A stretch of 64,000 bases of DNA from Natronosalvus amylolyticus (GCF_024298845.1 NZ_CP101156.1:2170001-2234000), one strand, 5' to 3'. Numbered from the stretch's first letter, positions 9,805 through 18,789 are shown. Notes: generated by a model from the sequence alone, not told the origin. Made by a program: numbers and translations.

Positions 9805-10146
9805 GGACTCGAGGGAGGGAAAACCGTCGGCAGACATTGCTATTGAATTAAAAGTATAGTGAGCCGATAGTCTGGAGCAGTGAACCGATGGTCTGGAGCA
9901 GTGAACCGATAGTCTAGAGCAATGGACCGATGGTCGGCCAGAGAACCGGTGGCCGTGGAGCCGTGTCCGCACACGACGTGTGGACGCGGCGACCTCGGGG
10001 AAAGGCAGGCAGGTCAGTTCCATAGGCGAAGATGGACGGCGCGCTCGAGGCGGGATGAGACGGGCTGTCGATCCAGTACAGAGGAGTGGTTCGCCGTGGC
10101 AACCTAACCGACCGATTCTTACGGTCGCCATCCCTACCATCGCCCG
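9805..10146. other. intergenic region with a minisatellite
   Basis: About 340 bases without a credible gene. It holds an AT-rich patch at 9844-9857 and the 21-bp tandem repeat listed separately. The remainder up to the rfc start shows no RNA gene or conserved operator that I can recognise. A promoter for the downstream gene is presumably present, but no strong TATA box stands out. Confidence 0.5.
9859..9935. repeat. 21-bp tandem repeat, about 3.6 copies
   Basis: Units start at 9859, 9880 and 9901, with a decayed fourth at 9922. The consensus is GTGAACCGATAGTCTGGAGC plus A. The three full units differ at only a few positions (AGCC/AACC, ATAG/ATGG, CTGG/CTAG). It lies in non-coding DNA between the surface-protein gene and the rfc paralogue. 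Confidence 0.85.
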
Positions 10147-11151
10147 ATGGACGCGCCGCTGTGGACCGAGACCTACGCGCCAACACTCGAGCAGTTACCA
10201 CAGGACGACGCCCGCGAGTACCTCGAGCGGGCCGTCGACGAGCCGATCAACCTCATCCTGCAGGGCCCGCCCGGAAGCGGGAAGACGGCAGCGGCGAAGG
10301 CACTCGCAGCGGCGGCCCACGAGGACCCGGACAACGATCTGGTGATCATCAACGTCGCCGACTTCTTCGGCCGGACGAAAACCGAGATCAAGAACGACCC
10401 ACGGTTTGCGAGCTTTCTGACCGGTCGCTCGTCGATGTCCAAACGCGATATGATCAATCACGTCCTCAAGGAATCGGCCAGTTACGCCCCCGTCTCCGGA
10501 ACGTACAAAACCGTCCTGCTCGACAACGCTGAAGACGTCCGCGAGGACTTCCAGCAGGCACTGCGCCGAATCATGGAGCAGCACCACCGAACGACCCAGT
10601 TCGTCATCACGACGCGCCAACCGACGAAGCTCATTCCGCCGATTCGCTCCCGGTGTTTCCCCGTCTCCATGCGCGCGCCCACGAGCGAAGAAACCGTCGC
10701 CGTCCTCGAGCACATCGTCGAGAACGAAGGCGTCGACTACGACGAAAACGGCCTCGAGTTCGTCGCGGGCTACGCCAACGGCAACCTGCGCCGGGCAATC
10801 CTGGCCGCCCAGACGACGGCCGAAACTGAAGGCGAGATTACGATGTCGACGGCCTACGAGACCATCGGCACCGTCGGCTACGACGAGGAGATCGAATCGA
10901 TGCTCGACGACGCCGAAGCCGGCGAGTTCACCGACGCCCGTTCGACCCTCGACGACCTGCTCGTCGACGAAGGCCTCGACGGGAGCGAGGTCCTCGAAGA
11001 ACTGCTTCGGGTGGCACGGAAACGCTATCAGGGAAAGGATCTGGCGCGGATTCACCGCCAGGTCGCCGATATCGAGTTCGAGATGACCGAAGGGGCAAGC
11101 GATCGAATCCACATCAGCCACCTGCTTGCCGAACTCGGCCGCGACGCCTAA
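10147..11151 (+). CDS. replication factor C small-subunit paralogue (RfcC-like) with altered Walker B
   Basis: A 334-residue AAA+ clamp-loader subunit that would take part in loading PCNA on primed DNA. Walker A GPPGSGKT is at residues 40-47, and the Arg-finger motif SRC is present in PPIRSRCF. The Walker B is LLDNAED (Asp126-Asn127-Ala128-Glu129) where RFC small subunits normally have DEAD or a close variant, so the catalytic Glu position is Asn. The following helix EDFQQALRRIMEQ is typical of RFC. I think this is the second, specialised small subunit that haloarchaea carry beside the canonical RfcS; that assignment rests on memory of family pattern. The C-terminal collar domain (residues about 220-330) is present. 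Confidence 0.88.
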   Translation: MDAPLWTETYAPTLEQLPQDDAREYLERAVDEPINLILQGPPGSGKTAAAKALAAAAHEDPDNDLVIINVADFFGRTKTEIKNDPRFASFLTGRSSMSKRDMINHVLKESASYAPVSGTYKTVLLDNAEDVREDFQQALRRIMEQHHRTTQFVITTRQPTKLIPPIRSRCFPVSMRAPTSEETVAVLEHIVENEGVDYDENGLEFVAGYANGNLRRAILAAQTTAETEGEITMSTAYETIGTVGYDEEIESMLDDAEAGEFTDARSTLDDLLVDEGLDGSEVLEELLRVARKRYQGKDLARIHRQVADIEFEMTEGASDRIHISHLLAELGRDA

Positions 11152-11302
11152 TCGACGGCAGTTTTCCAGCCGACTCGGAACCCTCGAGCGCCCCGTTTCG
11201 AGGTCGACGCCGATTGATCGGCTCCCATCGTGGGCAAAAAACGGCTATCGCCAGGGACGACGGCACCGCGATATTATACGACCGGCGTGAGTGCATACGG
11301 AC

Positions 11303-11743
11303 ATGCCAACGCTGCTCGACACCCACATCGTGAACCGCTTTCGTGTCCAGCCAAACCACGCGAACAACAACGAAACGCTCCACGGCGGGAACCTCATGAA
11401 GTGGCTCGACGAGGTCGGCGCCATGTCCGCGATGCGCTTTGCCGGCCAGACCTGCGTCACCGCCCGCGTGAACGAACTCGATTTCTCGAGGCCCATCGGC
11501 ATCGGCGACACGGCCCTCGTCGAAGCCTACGTCTACGAAGCGGGCACCTCGAGCGTTCGCGTTCGCATTCGAGCCTGGCGTGAGGAGCCCCGAACGGGTG
11601 AGAGCGAGGAAACCACCGAGTCGAGTTTCACCTTCGTAGCAATCGGCGAGGACGGCAAACCGACACCCGTCCCCGAACTCACCGTCGAGAGCGAGGAGGG
11701 AAAACAGCTCCAAGAGCGAGCGCTCGAGGCCGAGACGAACTGA
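11303..11743 (+). CDS. acyl-CoA thioesterase, hotdog fold (YciA-like)
   Basis: A 146-residue hotdog-fold thioesterase. The sequence NETLHGGNLMKWLDEVGAMSAMRF is the classic acyl-CoA hydrolase helix (short motif HGGNLMKWLDE) with the catalytic Asp. The segment TARVNELDFSRPIGIGD followed by strands SSVRVRIRAWREEP matches the YciA/BFIT class, which hydrolyses acyl-CoA to free acid and CoA. I chose ATG 11303 (MPTLLDTHIV) rather than the ATG at 11291 because family N-termini begin near there. It is cytoplasmic and stands alone, downstream of the rfc paralogue by 150 bases. The chain-length preference cannot be judged. Confidence 0.88.
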   Translation: MPTLLDTHIVNRFRVQPNHANNNETLHGGNLMKWLDEVGAMSAMRFAGQTCVTARVNELDFSRPIGIGDTALVEAYVYEAGTSSVRVRIRAWREEPRTGESEETTESSFTFVAIGEDGKPTPVPELTVESEEGKQLQERALEAETN

Positions 11744-11997
11744 GGGGACGGGTGTCCCGATTTCCTGCCGGGAGACTGGATCGAACGCGACTGTCGTCGC
11801 TGTCGGTTCGGAGACATCGGCTCGAGTACGGACCTCCAGATTCGTTTGGAGACGACCGCTGACAGTACCCGCGGTGGCCCGTGCCAGCCTCGAGCGTTCA
11901 GTTTCGCTCATCAGATTACAATGTTCCACCCCTCTCGAGGTTGAACGAACCCGGTTTGGCCAGTAGATATACATGTTTGGTCTTCGATGGTTATTCG

Positions 11998-13758
11998 ATG
12001 AGCAGTGCCGCCCAGTCGATGGGGTTTGTGATGCTCATCTGTGCGATGCCGATAGCTGGGGTTGGGGCGTACGCGTTTCAGAATCGGGAAAAGCCCGGTG
12101 CAACGGGGCTTTTCTTGTGTTTGGTGGGGATGGCTGGCTGGTCAGTACAGTTGGCGTTTATTACGTGGCCGGCCCAGTTCGCGCCGGTGTACGTGAACAC
12201 CACGTTCAGACACGCGTTTCAGGCGATGGTGATGGTCGGCTGGGTGGTGCTCGTCTGGGAGTACGTTCGACGCGACCGGGTGCAGGTTCGCCCCGTACAC
12301 CTCGCGGTGTTGCTCACGGTCCCGATGCTGACGGTCTTGCTCACGGCGACGAACCCCTGGCATTATCTGGTGCTCGCGCCCGAGACGCCGTCGAATCCGA
12401 GCGGGATCAGCGAGTTCGTTCTCGGCCCCTGGTATATCGTCCACATGGGGTTTGCCATCGCACTCGTGCTCTTGCCCGCTGGCGTCTTGCTCAACGACGC
12501 GCGTGGCTCCCACGGCACCCATCGACGACAGACCGCACTGTTGCTCGTCGGGTGTGCCATCGGGTTTCCGGGCGCGCTCAACACCCATCTGTTTCGGAAT
12601 ATGACGAGCGTCCCGACGTACCTCGACCTGACGCCGATTGCGTTCTTGCTCACGACGGTGTTGTGGGGTCTGGCCGTGTTTCGCTATCACCTGTTTAGTG
12701 TGGTACCTGTCAGCCGGCGCAACGCCATCGAAATGATGGCCGATCCCGTCATCTCCGTCGACGCCGACGGCACAGTCGTCGACGTCAACCCCGCCGCAGC
12801 GGACCTGTTTGGCACACAATCTGATCCGATCGGAATCGAGCTAGCGACGTTCTGTGCCCGCCAACCACACATCCTCGCGATGTACGAACGAGACGGAAAA
12901 CAGACCGGCGAGATAACCATCGAAACCGAAACCGGCACCAGACACTTTTCCTTACACGTTCGGCCCATCACCCAGGGAACCTCGGAAACCGGATCGGTGA
13001 TCGTCCTCCGAGAGATTACCCGGCTTCGCGAGCGCGAACAAGAGCTCACGCTGTTGAAAGAGGTATTCTCGCGAGTGCTCAGACACAATATCAGAAACCA
13101 GATCACCGTCGTCGAAGGCCATACGCAAGCGATCGCGGACGAAAGTGACGACGAACGTCTGACCGAACACACCACGGCCATCCTCGAGACCACCGAACAG
13201 TTGCTCGCTCACAGCGAGAAGGCCAGAGACCTCCGAAAGACCATCGACGCCGAGACGACACCCGTGACGCTCGACCTGACTGCAGCGGTTGACGAAGAGC
13301 TCGAGGCCTATCGCAGGGCAAACTCGGCCGTCGAGGTCGACTGCCACCGAACCGAGGGCGTTACCGTTCGCGCCCACCCGGAGATACGGAAGGCTGTCCG
13401 GGAGTTGCTCGAGAACACGAGCGACCACTATCCGGGCGACCCCGATGACCTGCACCTCGAGGTGACCGTCGAGCGTACCGATCGGTTCGGCCGACTGCGT
13501 ATCGAGGACAACGGCACGGGTATCGATCCGCAAGAAGTCGACGCCCTGCAATCGGGGAGTGAAACCGACCTCGAGCACGGCTCCGGCGTGGGCCTCTGGA
13601 TGGTCGACCTCCTTCTCCAGAAATCCGGCGGCGAGTTAAGTATCGACAACGACTCTCAGCTCGGTGGCACGCGCGTCGAACTGGCCCTACCGCTGGCCGA
13701 CTCGACGCTTCCACGGGAGAGCGAATCCCGCCCGAGTGTCGAACCACCGCGGCCGTAG
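11998..13758 (+). CDS. sensor histidine kinase with 7TM N-terminal and PAS domains
   Basis: A 586-residue membrane histidine kinase. Seven hydrophobic segments fill residues 5-230, matching the histidine-kinase N-terminal 7TM domain. A PAS domain follows (about residues 240-345, VISVDADGTVVDVNPAAADLFG), then HisKA with the phosphoacceptor His in VLRHNIRNQI. The HATPase domain has N box ELLENTSDHY, G1 DNGTGI and G2 GSGVGLWMVDLL. The start ATG 11998 was chosen because it precedes the first TM helix; the open frame upstream is non-homologous. No response regulator is adjacent, so this is an orphan kinase; the signal is unknown. The gene has G/T-rich wobble in the membrane part but normal haloarchaeal features in the kinase part. 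Confidence 0.9.
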   Translation: MSSAAQSMGFVMLICAMPIAGVGAYAFQNREKPGATGLFLCLVGMAGWSVQLAFITWPAQFAPVYVNTTFRHAFQAMVMVGWVVLVWEYVRRDRVQVRPVHLAVLLTVPMLTVLLTATNPWHYLVLAPETPSNPSGISEFVLGPWYIVHMGFAIALVLLPAGVLLNDARGSHGTHRRQTALLLVGCAIGFPGALNTHLFRNMTSVPTYLDLTPIAFLLTTVLWGLAVFRYHLFSVVPVSRRNAIEMMADPVISVDADGTVVDVNPAAADLFGTQSDPIGIELATFCARQPHILAMYERDGKQTGEITIETETGTRHFSLHVRPITQGTSETGSVIVLREITRLREREQELTLLKEVFSRVLRHNIRNQITVVEGHTQAIADESDDERLTEHTTAILETTEQLLAHSEKARDLRKTIDAETTPVTLDLTAAVDEELEAYRRANSAVEVDCHRTEGVTVRAHPEIRKAVRELLENTSDHYPGDPDDLHLEVTVERTDRFGRLRIEDNGTGIDPQEVDALQSGSETDLEHGSGVGLWMVDLLLQKSGGELSIDNDSQLGGTRVELALPLADSTLPRESESRPSVEPPRP

Positions 13759-13846
13759 CATCCTCGAGCACCTACAAGCCGCGACCGTAGCCTCCCAGGT
13801 CGAGTCGTATCGGCATCCTCTTTTGCCCCAGACTCGAGCCTCGAGT

Positions 13847-14218
13847 ATGTCACGTTCGCGTGCCGATACGCTCGAGGCGGCCGGCATCGTCGTCGGCTGT
13901 GCGATCCTGGTCGCGCTGCCGATGGGGGCGCTGTTTGGCATCTATCAGGACGGGTTCTTTCTCTCGTGGTGGCTAAGCCTGCTGGCGCTCACGCCGGGGA
14001 CGATACTCGGCTTCGTCGCAGTCTCTGACTCGCGGCTCACCTACACGCACGTCTGGCGATTCGGCGTCACCCACTGGATTACGGCGGTCTTACTTTGGCA
14101 AGGGCTCGGTATCGAAGACGGACAGGAAACGCTCGCGCTGGCGAGTTGGGGTGGCGCATTCGTCGTCGGGATCGTCGTCGCGGCGGCTAGCTGGTGGCTG
14201 CCAAAGCTACGGAAGTGA
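13847..14218 (+). CDS. small haloarchaeal membrane protein, unknown function
   Basis: A 123-residue protein with four likely membrane helices (residues about 11-33, 37-58, 72-90 and 97-117). I do not recognise a named family. The ATG at 13847 (MSRSRADTLEAAG) gives a short polar N-terminus before the first helix; a longer frame upstream overlaps the kinase gene antithetically and reads as arginine-rich noise. It follows the histidine kinase by 88 bases on the same strand and could be cotranscribed. No catalytic or binding motif is visible. Confidence 0.7.
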   Translation: MSRSRADTLEAAGIVVGCAILVALPMGALFGIYQDGFFLSWWLSLLALTPGTILGFVAVSDSRLTYTHVWRFGVTHWITAVLLWQGLGIEDGQETLALASWGGAFVVGIVVAAASWWLPKLRK

Positions 14219-14320
14219 GAGGAGTTTTCGAGTTTCGATAGCTACATTCGAGACGATACGTCGCTCGAGAGAGTCAAACAATACAAAAACCAGGGAACTC
14301 GATCGAACCCCGGTGGGAGC

Positions 14321-14542
14321 TTACTCGAGGCCGTAATCGGCCAGCGAGTGGTAGTGTTTCCACGCGCCGACGACTTCGTCGGTGCTGAACTCGAGTTCGC
14401 CATCCGCGAGTTCGAGAGTGATGACGTCGTCGGAGATGTCGGTGTCGTGGAGGTGCAACTCGAGTGGTTGGTCGAACTCGGTGACGTTCACCATCAGTTC
14501 GCCGCTCGCTTCTAGTTTCGACTGCAGTGATTGTGCATCCAT
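14321..14542 (-). CDS. small acidic haloarchaeal protein, unknown function
   Basis: A 73-residue acidic protein (MDAQSLQSKLEASGELM...). It alternates short strands such as ELMVNVTEF, LELHLHDTDI and VITLELADGELEF, ending in GAWKHYHSLADYGLE. This looks like a small beta-rich domain conserved in haloarchaea, but I cannot name it. There is no zinc motif or membrane segment. It is convergent with the small membrane protein gene and lies downstream of the Trm-G10 gene on the same strand, separated by 90 bases. Confidence 0.72.
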   Translation of the reverse strand: MDAQSLQSKLEASGELMVNVTEFDQPLELHLHDTDISDDVITLELADGELEFSTDEVVGAWKHYHSLADYGLE

Positions 14543-14632
14543 GGGCGTGCCGACATTCGGCTCGCCAACATATTAACCCCAGGCAGTCATTCCCAGCTCC
14601 AAGGAGTTTCGTCCAACCGAGAGACTCGAAGG

Positions 14633-15718
14633 TCACGATAATGCCGACAACACCAGCACGTACCGCGTCAGCGACCGATGGACGCGCCGTTCGAACGCCG
14701 CCTCGAGCTCCCAGCCGGCGTCTCGCGCCGCACCCGCCCACGAGCGGTCGGCCACGACGACTGCGCGGTCAGCGACCCGGCAGGCCTCGGCGAGTGCGCC
14801 AGCAACCAGGTCCTCGAGTCGGTGAGTCTCGATCTTCGACTGGCGACCGTATGGCGCGTCGAATACCACGCTATCGACACTCGAATCGGCAACCGGCAAT
14901 CGCGTCCCGTCACCGCGGGCGACGTGCCAGTCGCCACGGGAAGCCCCCGTCGGAGACGGACTCGAATCGTCCAAAAAGTGTCTGAGGTTCGTCCGTGCGC
15001 CCGCGACCATCTTCGCCTGGGCGTCGGTTCCGAGCACGTCCGCGCCAACCAACCCGGCCTCCACGAGAACGCCACCGGTGCCACACATCGGGTCGAGGAC
15101 GGTCCGACCGGGTCCGGCACCGGCGATGTTGACGACCGCCCGCGCGAGCAACGGGTCCATACTTCCCGGCTGGAAGAATGGCTTGTCCGTGGGCGCTCTC
15201 GAGCCGAAATCCCGGACGCTCTCGGCGGCCAGCCATCCAAGCGCACACACCGAAACCGACTCCCCACCGGACGATTCGTCATCGGCCGCTTCGAACAGAT
15301 CTCCCTGCTCGTCCCGTCCGTCCAGTTCGCCCATCGAGAAGGTAGCTCTGAGGACGTGGTCGGGGTCCTCGAGGTCGACCGAGAACCCGCGCTCGACAAG
15401 CACCGACCCCAGTTCGCGCTCGACTCGTGTTGGGCTGATCCCGCTCGAGCCGTGAACGTCGGTCGCTCGAACCGCGATGCTACCCTCGCGCTCGAGTGGG
15501 GCTGTCTCGAGCAGGGCCCGGGCGCTCTCGAGACTCGCGTCTGTGTGCCCGAGCAGGCTGCTCGCTCGATGGGTGTAAGCCAGGCCGCGGAGTCGGTCGG
15601 GCGAGATAGCGTTCGCCAGTGCGAGGCCGGGCGCCAGCGGGCGCACACCCGTCGCGGCCTGCCGGCTCTCACAGCGGGCGAAGGCATCGTCCTCACCGCC
15701 CAGTTCCAGGAAGTACAC
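14633..15718 (-). CDS. trmG10: tRNA (guanine(10)-N2)-dimethyltransferase (THUMP + Rossmann)
   Basis: A 361-residue archaeal Trm-G10-type enzyme that methylates N2 of G10 in tRNA. The N-terminal half holds a ferredoxin-like/THUMP module (about residues 1-170). The C-terminal half is the methyltransferase with SAM motif I LDPMCGTGGVLVEAG and motif IV FDAPYGRQSK. Motif IV is usually D-P-P-Y in N2-guanine methyltransferases, so Ala replaces the first Pro here. An acidic insertion (DEQGDLFEAADDESSGGES) fits halophilic adaptation. The start at 15718 gives MYFLELGGED, typical for the family. Cytoplasmic. Confidence 0.9.
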   Translation of the reverse strand: MYFLELGGEDDAFARCESRQAATGVRPLAPGLALANAISPDRLRGLAYTHRASSLLGHTDASLESARALLETAPLEREGSIAVRATDVHGSSGISPTRVERELGSVLVERGFSVDLEDPDHVLRATFSMGELDGRDEQGDLFEAADDESSGGESVSVCALGWLAAESVRDFGSRAPTDKPFFQPGSMDPLLARAVVNIAGAGPGRTVLDPMCGTGGVLVEAGLVGADVLGTDAQAKMVAGARTNLRHFLDDSSPSPTGASRGDWHVARGDGTRLPVADSSVDSVVFDAPYGRQSKIETHRLEDLVAGALAEACRVADRAVVVADRSWAGAARDAGWELEAAFERRVHRSLTRYVLVLSALS

Positions 15719-15828
15719 GCGTTACTCGAGAGAGGCGCTCCCGGGCCAATGAGCCTACCGTTTTCCGAGGAGTGCTTTCCCTCGAGCACTTCATCTCGGG
15801 TTCGAGCGAGTGTTGCTCGAGTCCGCGT

Positions 15829-16440
15829 TTATCGTCCGTCCCAGCGACCCGGATACGATTGTTCCGGTCCCGTCGTCTTTCGGGCGAGCAAGCGCACGCT
15901 TGCCCGCCGTTTGTCCTCGGGTCGTTCCTCGGTCGACTCGTCGTAGTAGAGCACGGTCAGGTCCAAGCCGGCACGCAGGAGTTCGTTCGCCCCGAACCGA
16001 TACCGGTCGCTGCTCGGCCCGGACGGCGTCGGTTCCGTCGACCGAAGGTGGTGCTCGACGAACAGGTAGCCACCGGGGACCAGTGCCTCCTTGATGTCGG
16101 TGAACCGGTCGAGCGCCCGAAAGAAACTGATCGTGATCAGGTCGTACTGCTCGCGAGGAAATTCGTAGCTCGAGACGTCGGCCTGCACGAGATTCAGTCG
16201 GCCGCTCACCCCGCGCTCGGTTGCCCGCTCGCGCGTGATCGCCAGGCCCTCCCGTGACTGGTCGATGGCGTCGACGGCATACCCCTCGTCGGCCAGAAAG
16301 ACCGCGTTGCGACCGGTTCCCGTCGCGATATCGAGTGCCCGACCCGATGGAATATCCTCGAGGTAGCCAGCGAGCACGGGCGAGGGGTCGGGAGCCTGTG
16401 GATACGAGCCGGTTCGAAATCGTTCGTCCCAATCGACCAT
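15829..16440 (-). CDS. class I SAM-dependent methyltransferase (TehB-like)
   Basis: A 203-residue Rossmann methyltransferase. It starts MVDWDERFRTGSYP, which is typical of the small TehB/Methyltransf_25-type proteins. SAM-binding motif I is ALDIATGTGRNAVFLADEG, followed by the acidic post-I strand DAIDQS and motif LVQADVSSYEF. Length agrees with the family. Members of this group act on small molecules such as tellurite, thiols or unknown metabolites, so the substrate is not predictable. It sits 110 bases upstream of the Trm-G10 start on the same strand and is divergent from the MFS gene at 16576. Confidence 0.83.
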   Translation of the reverse strand: MVDWDERFRTGSYPQAPDPSPVLAGYLEDIPSGRALDIATGTGRNAVFLADEGYAVDAIDQSREGLAITRERATERGVSGRLNLVQADVSSYEFPREQYDLITISFFRALDRFTDIKEALVPGGYLFVEHHLRSTEPTPSGPSSDRYRFGANELLRAGLDLTVLYYDESTEERPEDKRRASVRLLARKTTGPEQSYPGRWDGR

Positions 16441-16575
16441 ACTGGCCGTTCACAGGGAGTGTCCGTGAATGTGTTCCCGAACTCGAGGAGGTGAATAGCG
16501 GCTGTATTCGATAGTCGCCCCTGGACACGACGTAATCAAAAGTTACATTTCCGGAGGATCGGTGGGTTCTCACAG

Positions 16576-17754
16576 ATGAAGGCGGCCAGTCGAGTGTTAC
16601 TCGTGATGAGCGTCGCTGTCGCCCTTGTGTCGTTCAGTTGGGCTAACTACTCCGCAGTCCTCCCGGCCATTATAGCTGACCTCGACCTGTCCGGAACCGA
16701 GGCAGGCGTCATCTATTCGGCATACTTCCTCGGCTACGTGATGGCAATCTTGCCGGCCGGCTATATTGCTGACCGGTATTCAACACGAGTGCTGGTCGGA
16801 CTGACAGCAACAGGCTCAGGGCTGTTCGGGGTTGCGTTTGCGCTCCTGACCGTTGGTGTCGTTACGGGGAGCCTGTTTCGTCTGCTAGCTGGTGCTTGTT
16901 TTGCCGGTGTGTACGTTCCCGGTATTCGGCTGTTGTCGGACTGGTTCGACGCAGGGCGAAGGGGGCGAGCAATCGGTCTCTACGTCGGTGCGCTCGGACT
17001 CGGAAGCGGGCTTGCGTATCCGCTTTCGACGTGGCTCGCCTCGGCGAGCGACTGGCGGGTTGCCATCGCAGTGACCAGTGGTGTTGCGCTGCCCGCAGGA
17101 ATAGCAGTTCTCTGGCTGGCAGCCGATCCCCCGGGGACGCTCGATCAAGAGATCGTCTTCGACCTGTCAGGATTCACTGACCGGAAATTCTTGTACCTGA
17201 CGACCACCTACGCAGGTCACAACTGGGAGTTGTTCGGTGTCCAGAACTGGATCGTCGTGTTTCTCGTGGCAACACCGGCTGTCGCTGGGACAGGGAATCC
17301 AGCAATCACGGCGGGCCTGCTCGCTGGCCTGTTGACCGCACTCGGAGTTGTGGGCAATCCACTCGGCGGATGGCTCAGTGACAGGCTTGGACGTGTCGCC
17401 ACGAGTGCGATAGCCCTGGGAGCAAGCGGCTGCATCACGCTGGCACTCGGGATTGGGAACTGGACTGCCATTACCGTTCTGGGAACCGTCATCGTGGTCT
17501 ATGGAGTCGCCCTGGCTGCAGATAGCGCTCCCCTCTCGACGGCGATAACCGAGGTAGCTGACGATGACAACATCGGAATGGCGCTTGCAGGCCAATCGTT
17601 AGTCGGCTTTCTCCCGGGAATCGTCTCGCCGGTCGTATTTGGCGTGGCGCTTGACCGAGCAGGGTTCACAGCTGCGTTCGCTATTCTCTTCGGCGGTGTC
17701 GTCATTGGTCTCGGTGCGCTCTGGCTCCTCCGTCGCGAGTTCGAGATGAGGTGA
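16576..17754 (+). CDS. MFS transporter, probably acquired
   Basis: A 392-residue major facilitator with 12 predicted membrane helices. The loop 2-3 signature is present as AGYIADRYSTRVL and the matching loop 8-9 as GGWLSDRLGRV, the internal duplication typical of MFS. The transport substrate cannot be told; the general look fits a nitrate/cyanate- or drug-type MFS. The codon use is less GC-biased than that of the neighbours and the gene has no CTCGAG, while adjacent genes have several per kb, which suggests recent acquisition. An AT-rich patch at 16535-16550 may be the promoter. It ends 300 bases before tbp. Confidence 0.88.
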   Translation: MKAASRVLLVMSVAVALVSFSWANYSAVLPAIIADLDLSGTEAGVIYSAYFLGYVMAILPAGYIADRYSTRVLVGLTATGSGLFGVAFALLTVGVVTGSLFRLLAGACFAGVYVPGIRLLSDWFDAGRRGRAIGLYVGALGLGSGLAYPLSTWLASASDWRVAIAVTSGVALPAGIAVLWLAADPPGTLDQEIVFDLSGFTDRKFLYLTTTYAGHNWELFGVQNWIVVFLVATPAVAGTGNPAITAGLLAGLLTALGVVGNPLGGWLSDRLGRVATSAIALGASGCITLALGIGNWTAITVLGTVIVVYGVALAADSAPLSTAITEVADDDNIGMALAGQSLVGFLPGIVSPVVFGVALDRAGFTAAFAILFGGVVIGLGALWLLRREFEMR

Positions 17755-18054
17755 TCAGCTGCGACTGGTGTAGTGCTGGCTCGAGTTGACCGACTGCCTC
17801 ACTCGCTGTCTGGTCTCCAGTAAATGCGGTATATGCACCATGAGTTCAGGACAGTGACCGTACAAGTGATGACCCATTTAAAGCCGATCGAACCGCAATC
17901 GCACTCGCTCGAGTCGGCCATAGCAGCCACCCAGACCGCCATCGCACTGACGCGAGCGGGCGTCAGTCACCCGTCAGACACACTCAAGATAGCGGACAGA
18001 TCAGTGTGTAGTACCAAGCTTTATAAACCTTAAATACGTCCTTTTAAACGACTT
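17755..18054. other. tbp upstream region
   Basis: Three hundred non-coding bases. The first part is unremarkable. From about 17826 there are AT-rich patches (GGTATATGC, CCCATTTAAAGCC), and the last 45 bases before tbp are strongly AT-rich. A 69-codon frame at 17824 has no homolog-like composition and is not called. Confidence 0.5.
18018..18050 (+). promoter_or_regulatory. TATA/BRE region of tbp
   Basis: The sequence TTTATAAA at 18020-18027 lies about 27-35 bases before the ATG at 18055, the spacing expected for an archaeal promoter giving a nearly leaderless mRNA. Two more AT-rich words follow (TTAAATA at 18030-18036, CTTTTAAAC at 18041-18049), which could be further TBP or repressor sites and would fit autoregulation. 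The regulation is inference. Confidence 0.65.
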
Positions 18055-18615
18055 ATGACGGATCCGAAGGACACCATCAACATCGAAAACGTGGTGGCGT
18101 CGACCGGCATCGGGCAAGAACTCGACCTCCAGAGCGTCGCAATGGACCTCGAGGGGGCCGACTACGACCCCGAGCAGTTCCCCGGTCTCGTCTACCGCAC
18201 CCAGAATCCCAAATCCGCCGCCCTGATTTTCCGTTCGGGGAAGATCGTCTGCACCGGCGCGAAAAGCACCGACGACGTCCACGAGAGTCTGCGCATCGTC
18301 TTCGATAAGCTGCGCGAACTCCAGATCCAGGTGAACGAGGATCCGGAAATCGTCGTCCAGAACATCGTCACCTCGGCAGATCTGGGCCGCAACCTCAACC
18401 TGAACGCCATCGCCATCGGGCTGGGCCTCGAGAACATCGAGTACGAGCCAGAACAGTTCCCCGGCCTGGTCTACCGCCTCGACGACCCCGAAGTCGTCGC
18501 CCTGCTCTTCGGGTCCGGCAAACTCGTCATCACCGGCGGCAAGAAACCGGCCGACGCCGAACACGCCGTCGACAAGATCGTCTCTCGACTCGAAGATCTC
18601 GGCTTGCTCGAGTAA
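18055..18615 (+). CDS. tbp: TATA-box-binding protein
   Basis: A 186-residue archaeal TBP, the factor that binds and bends the TATA box and recruits TFB and RNA polymerase. It consists of two ~90-residue direct repeats: repeat 1 begins INIENVVASTGIGQELDL and repeat 2 IVVQNIVTSADLGRNLNL. Both carry the EQFPGLVYR segment and the SGKIVCTG / SGKLVITGG strand. The acidic C-terminal end is present. Haloarchaea usually have several tbp genes; this one has the conserved general-type sequence and sits in its own transcription unit. Confidence 0.97.
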   Translation: MTDPKDTINIENVVASTGIGQELDLQSVAMDLEGADYDPEQFPGLVYRTQNPKSAALIFRSGKIVCTGAKSTDDVHESLRIVFDKLRELQIQVNEDPEIVVQNIVTSADLGRNLNLNAIAIGLGLENIEYEPEQFPGLVYRLDDPEVVALLFGSGKLVITGGKKPADAEHAVDKIVSRLEDLGLLE

Positions 18616-18789
18616 GCCACGGCGCGTTTTTTCGACCACTACTTGCGGAGATAGCTGTACGTCCTCGACGAACGGATACGGTTCTCGAGGCAGAGACCCA
18701 ACACTGGACGGTCGAACGCCTGGCGGACACTGCTACCCTCACAGCACCGATTTCGTCACAACCAAAGGGTCTGGCTCCCTACTATCGGT

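Noticed and set aside
8656-10140. 494-codon minus-strand frame opposite the DUF7282-like gene
   Set aside because: It runs through the minisatellite and the surface-protein gene antisense; it has no conserved motif, while the plus-strand gene has a membrane anchor and repeated domains.
11114-11974. 286-codon minus-strand frame covering the thioesterase gene
   Set aside because: Antisense to a hotdog thioesterase with clear catalytic segment; no independent support.
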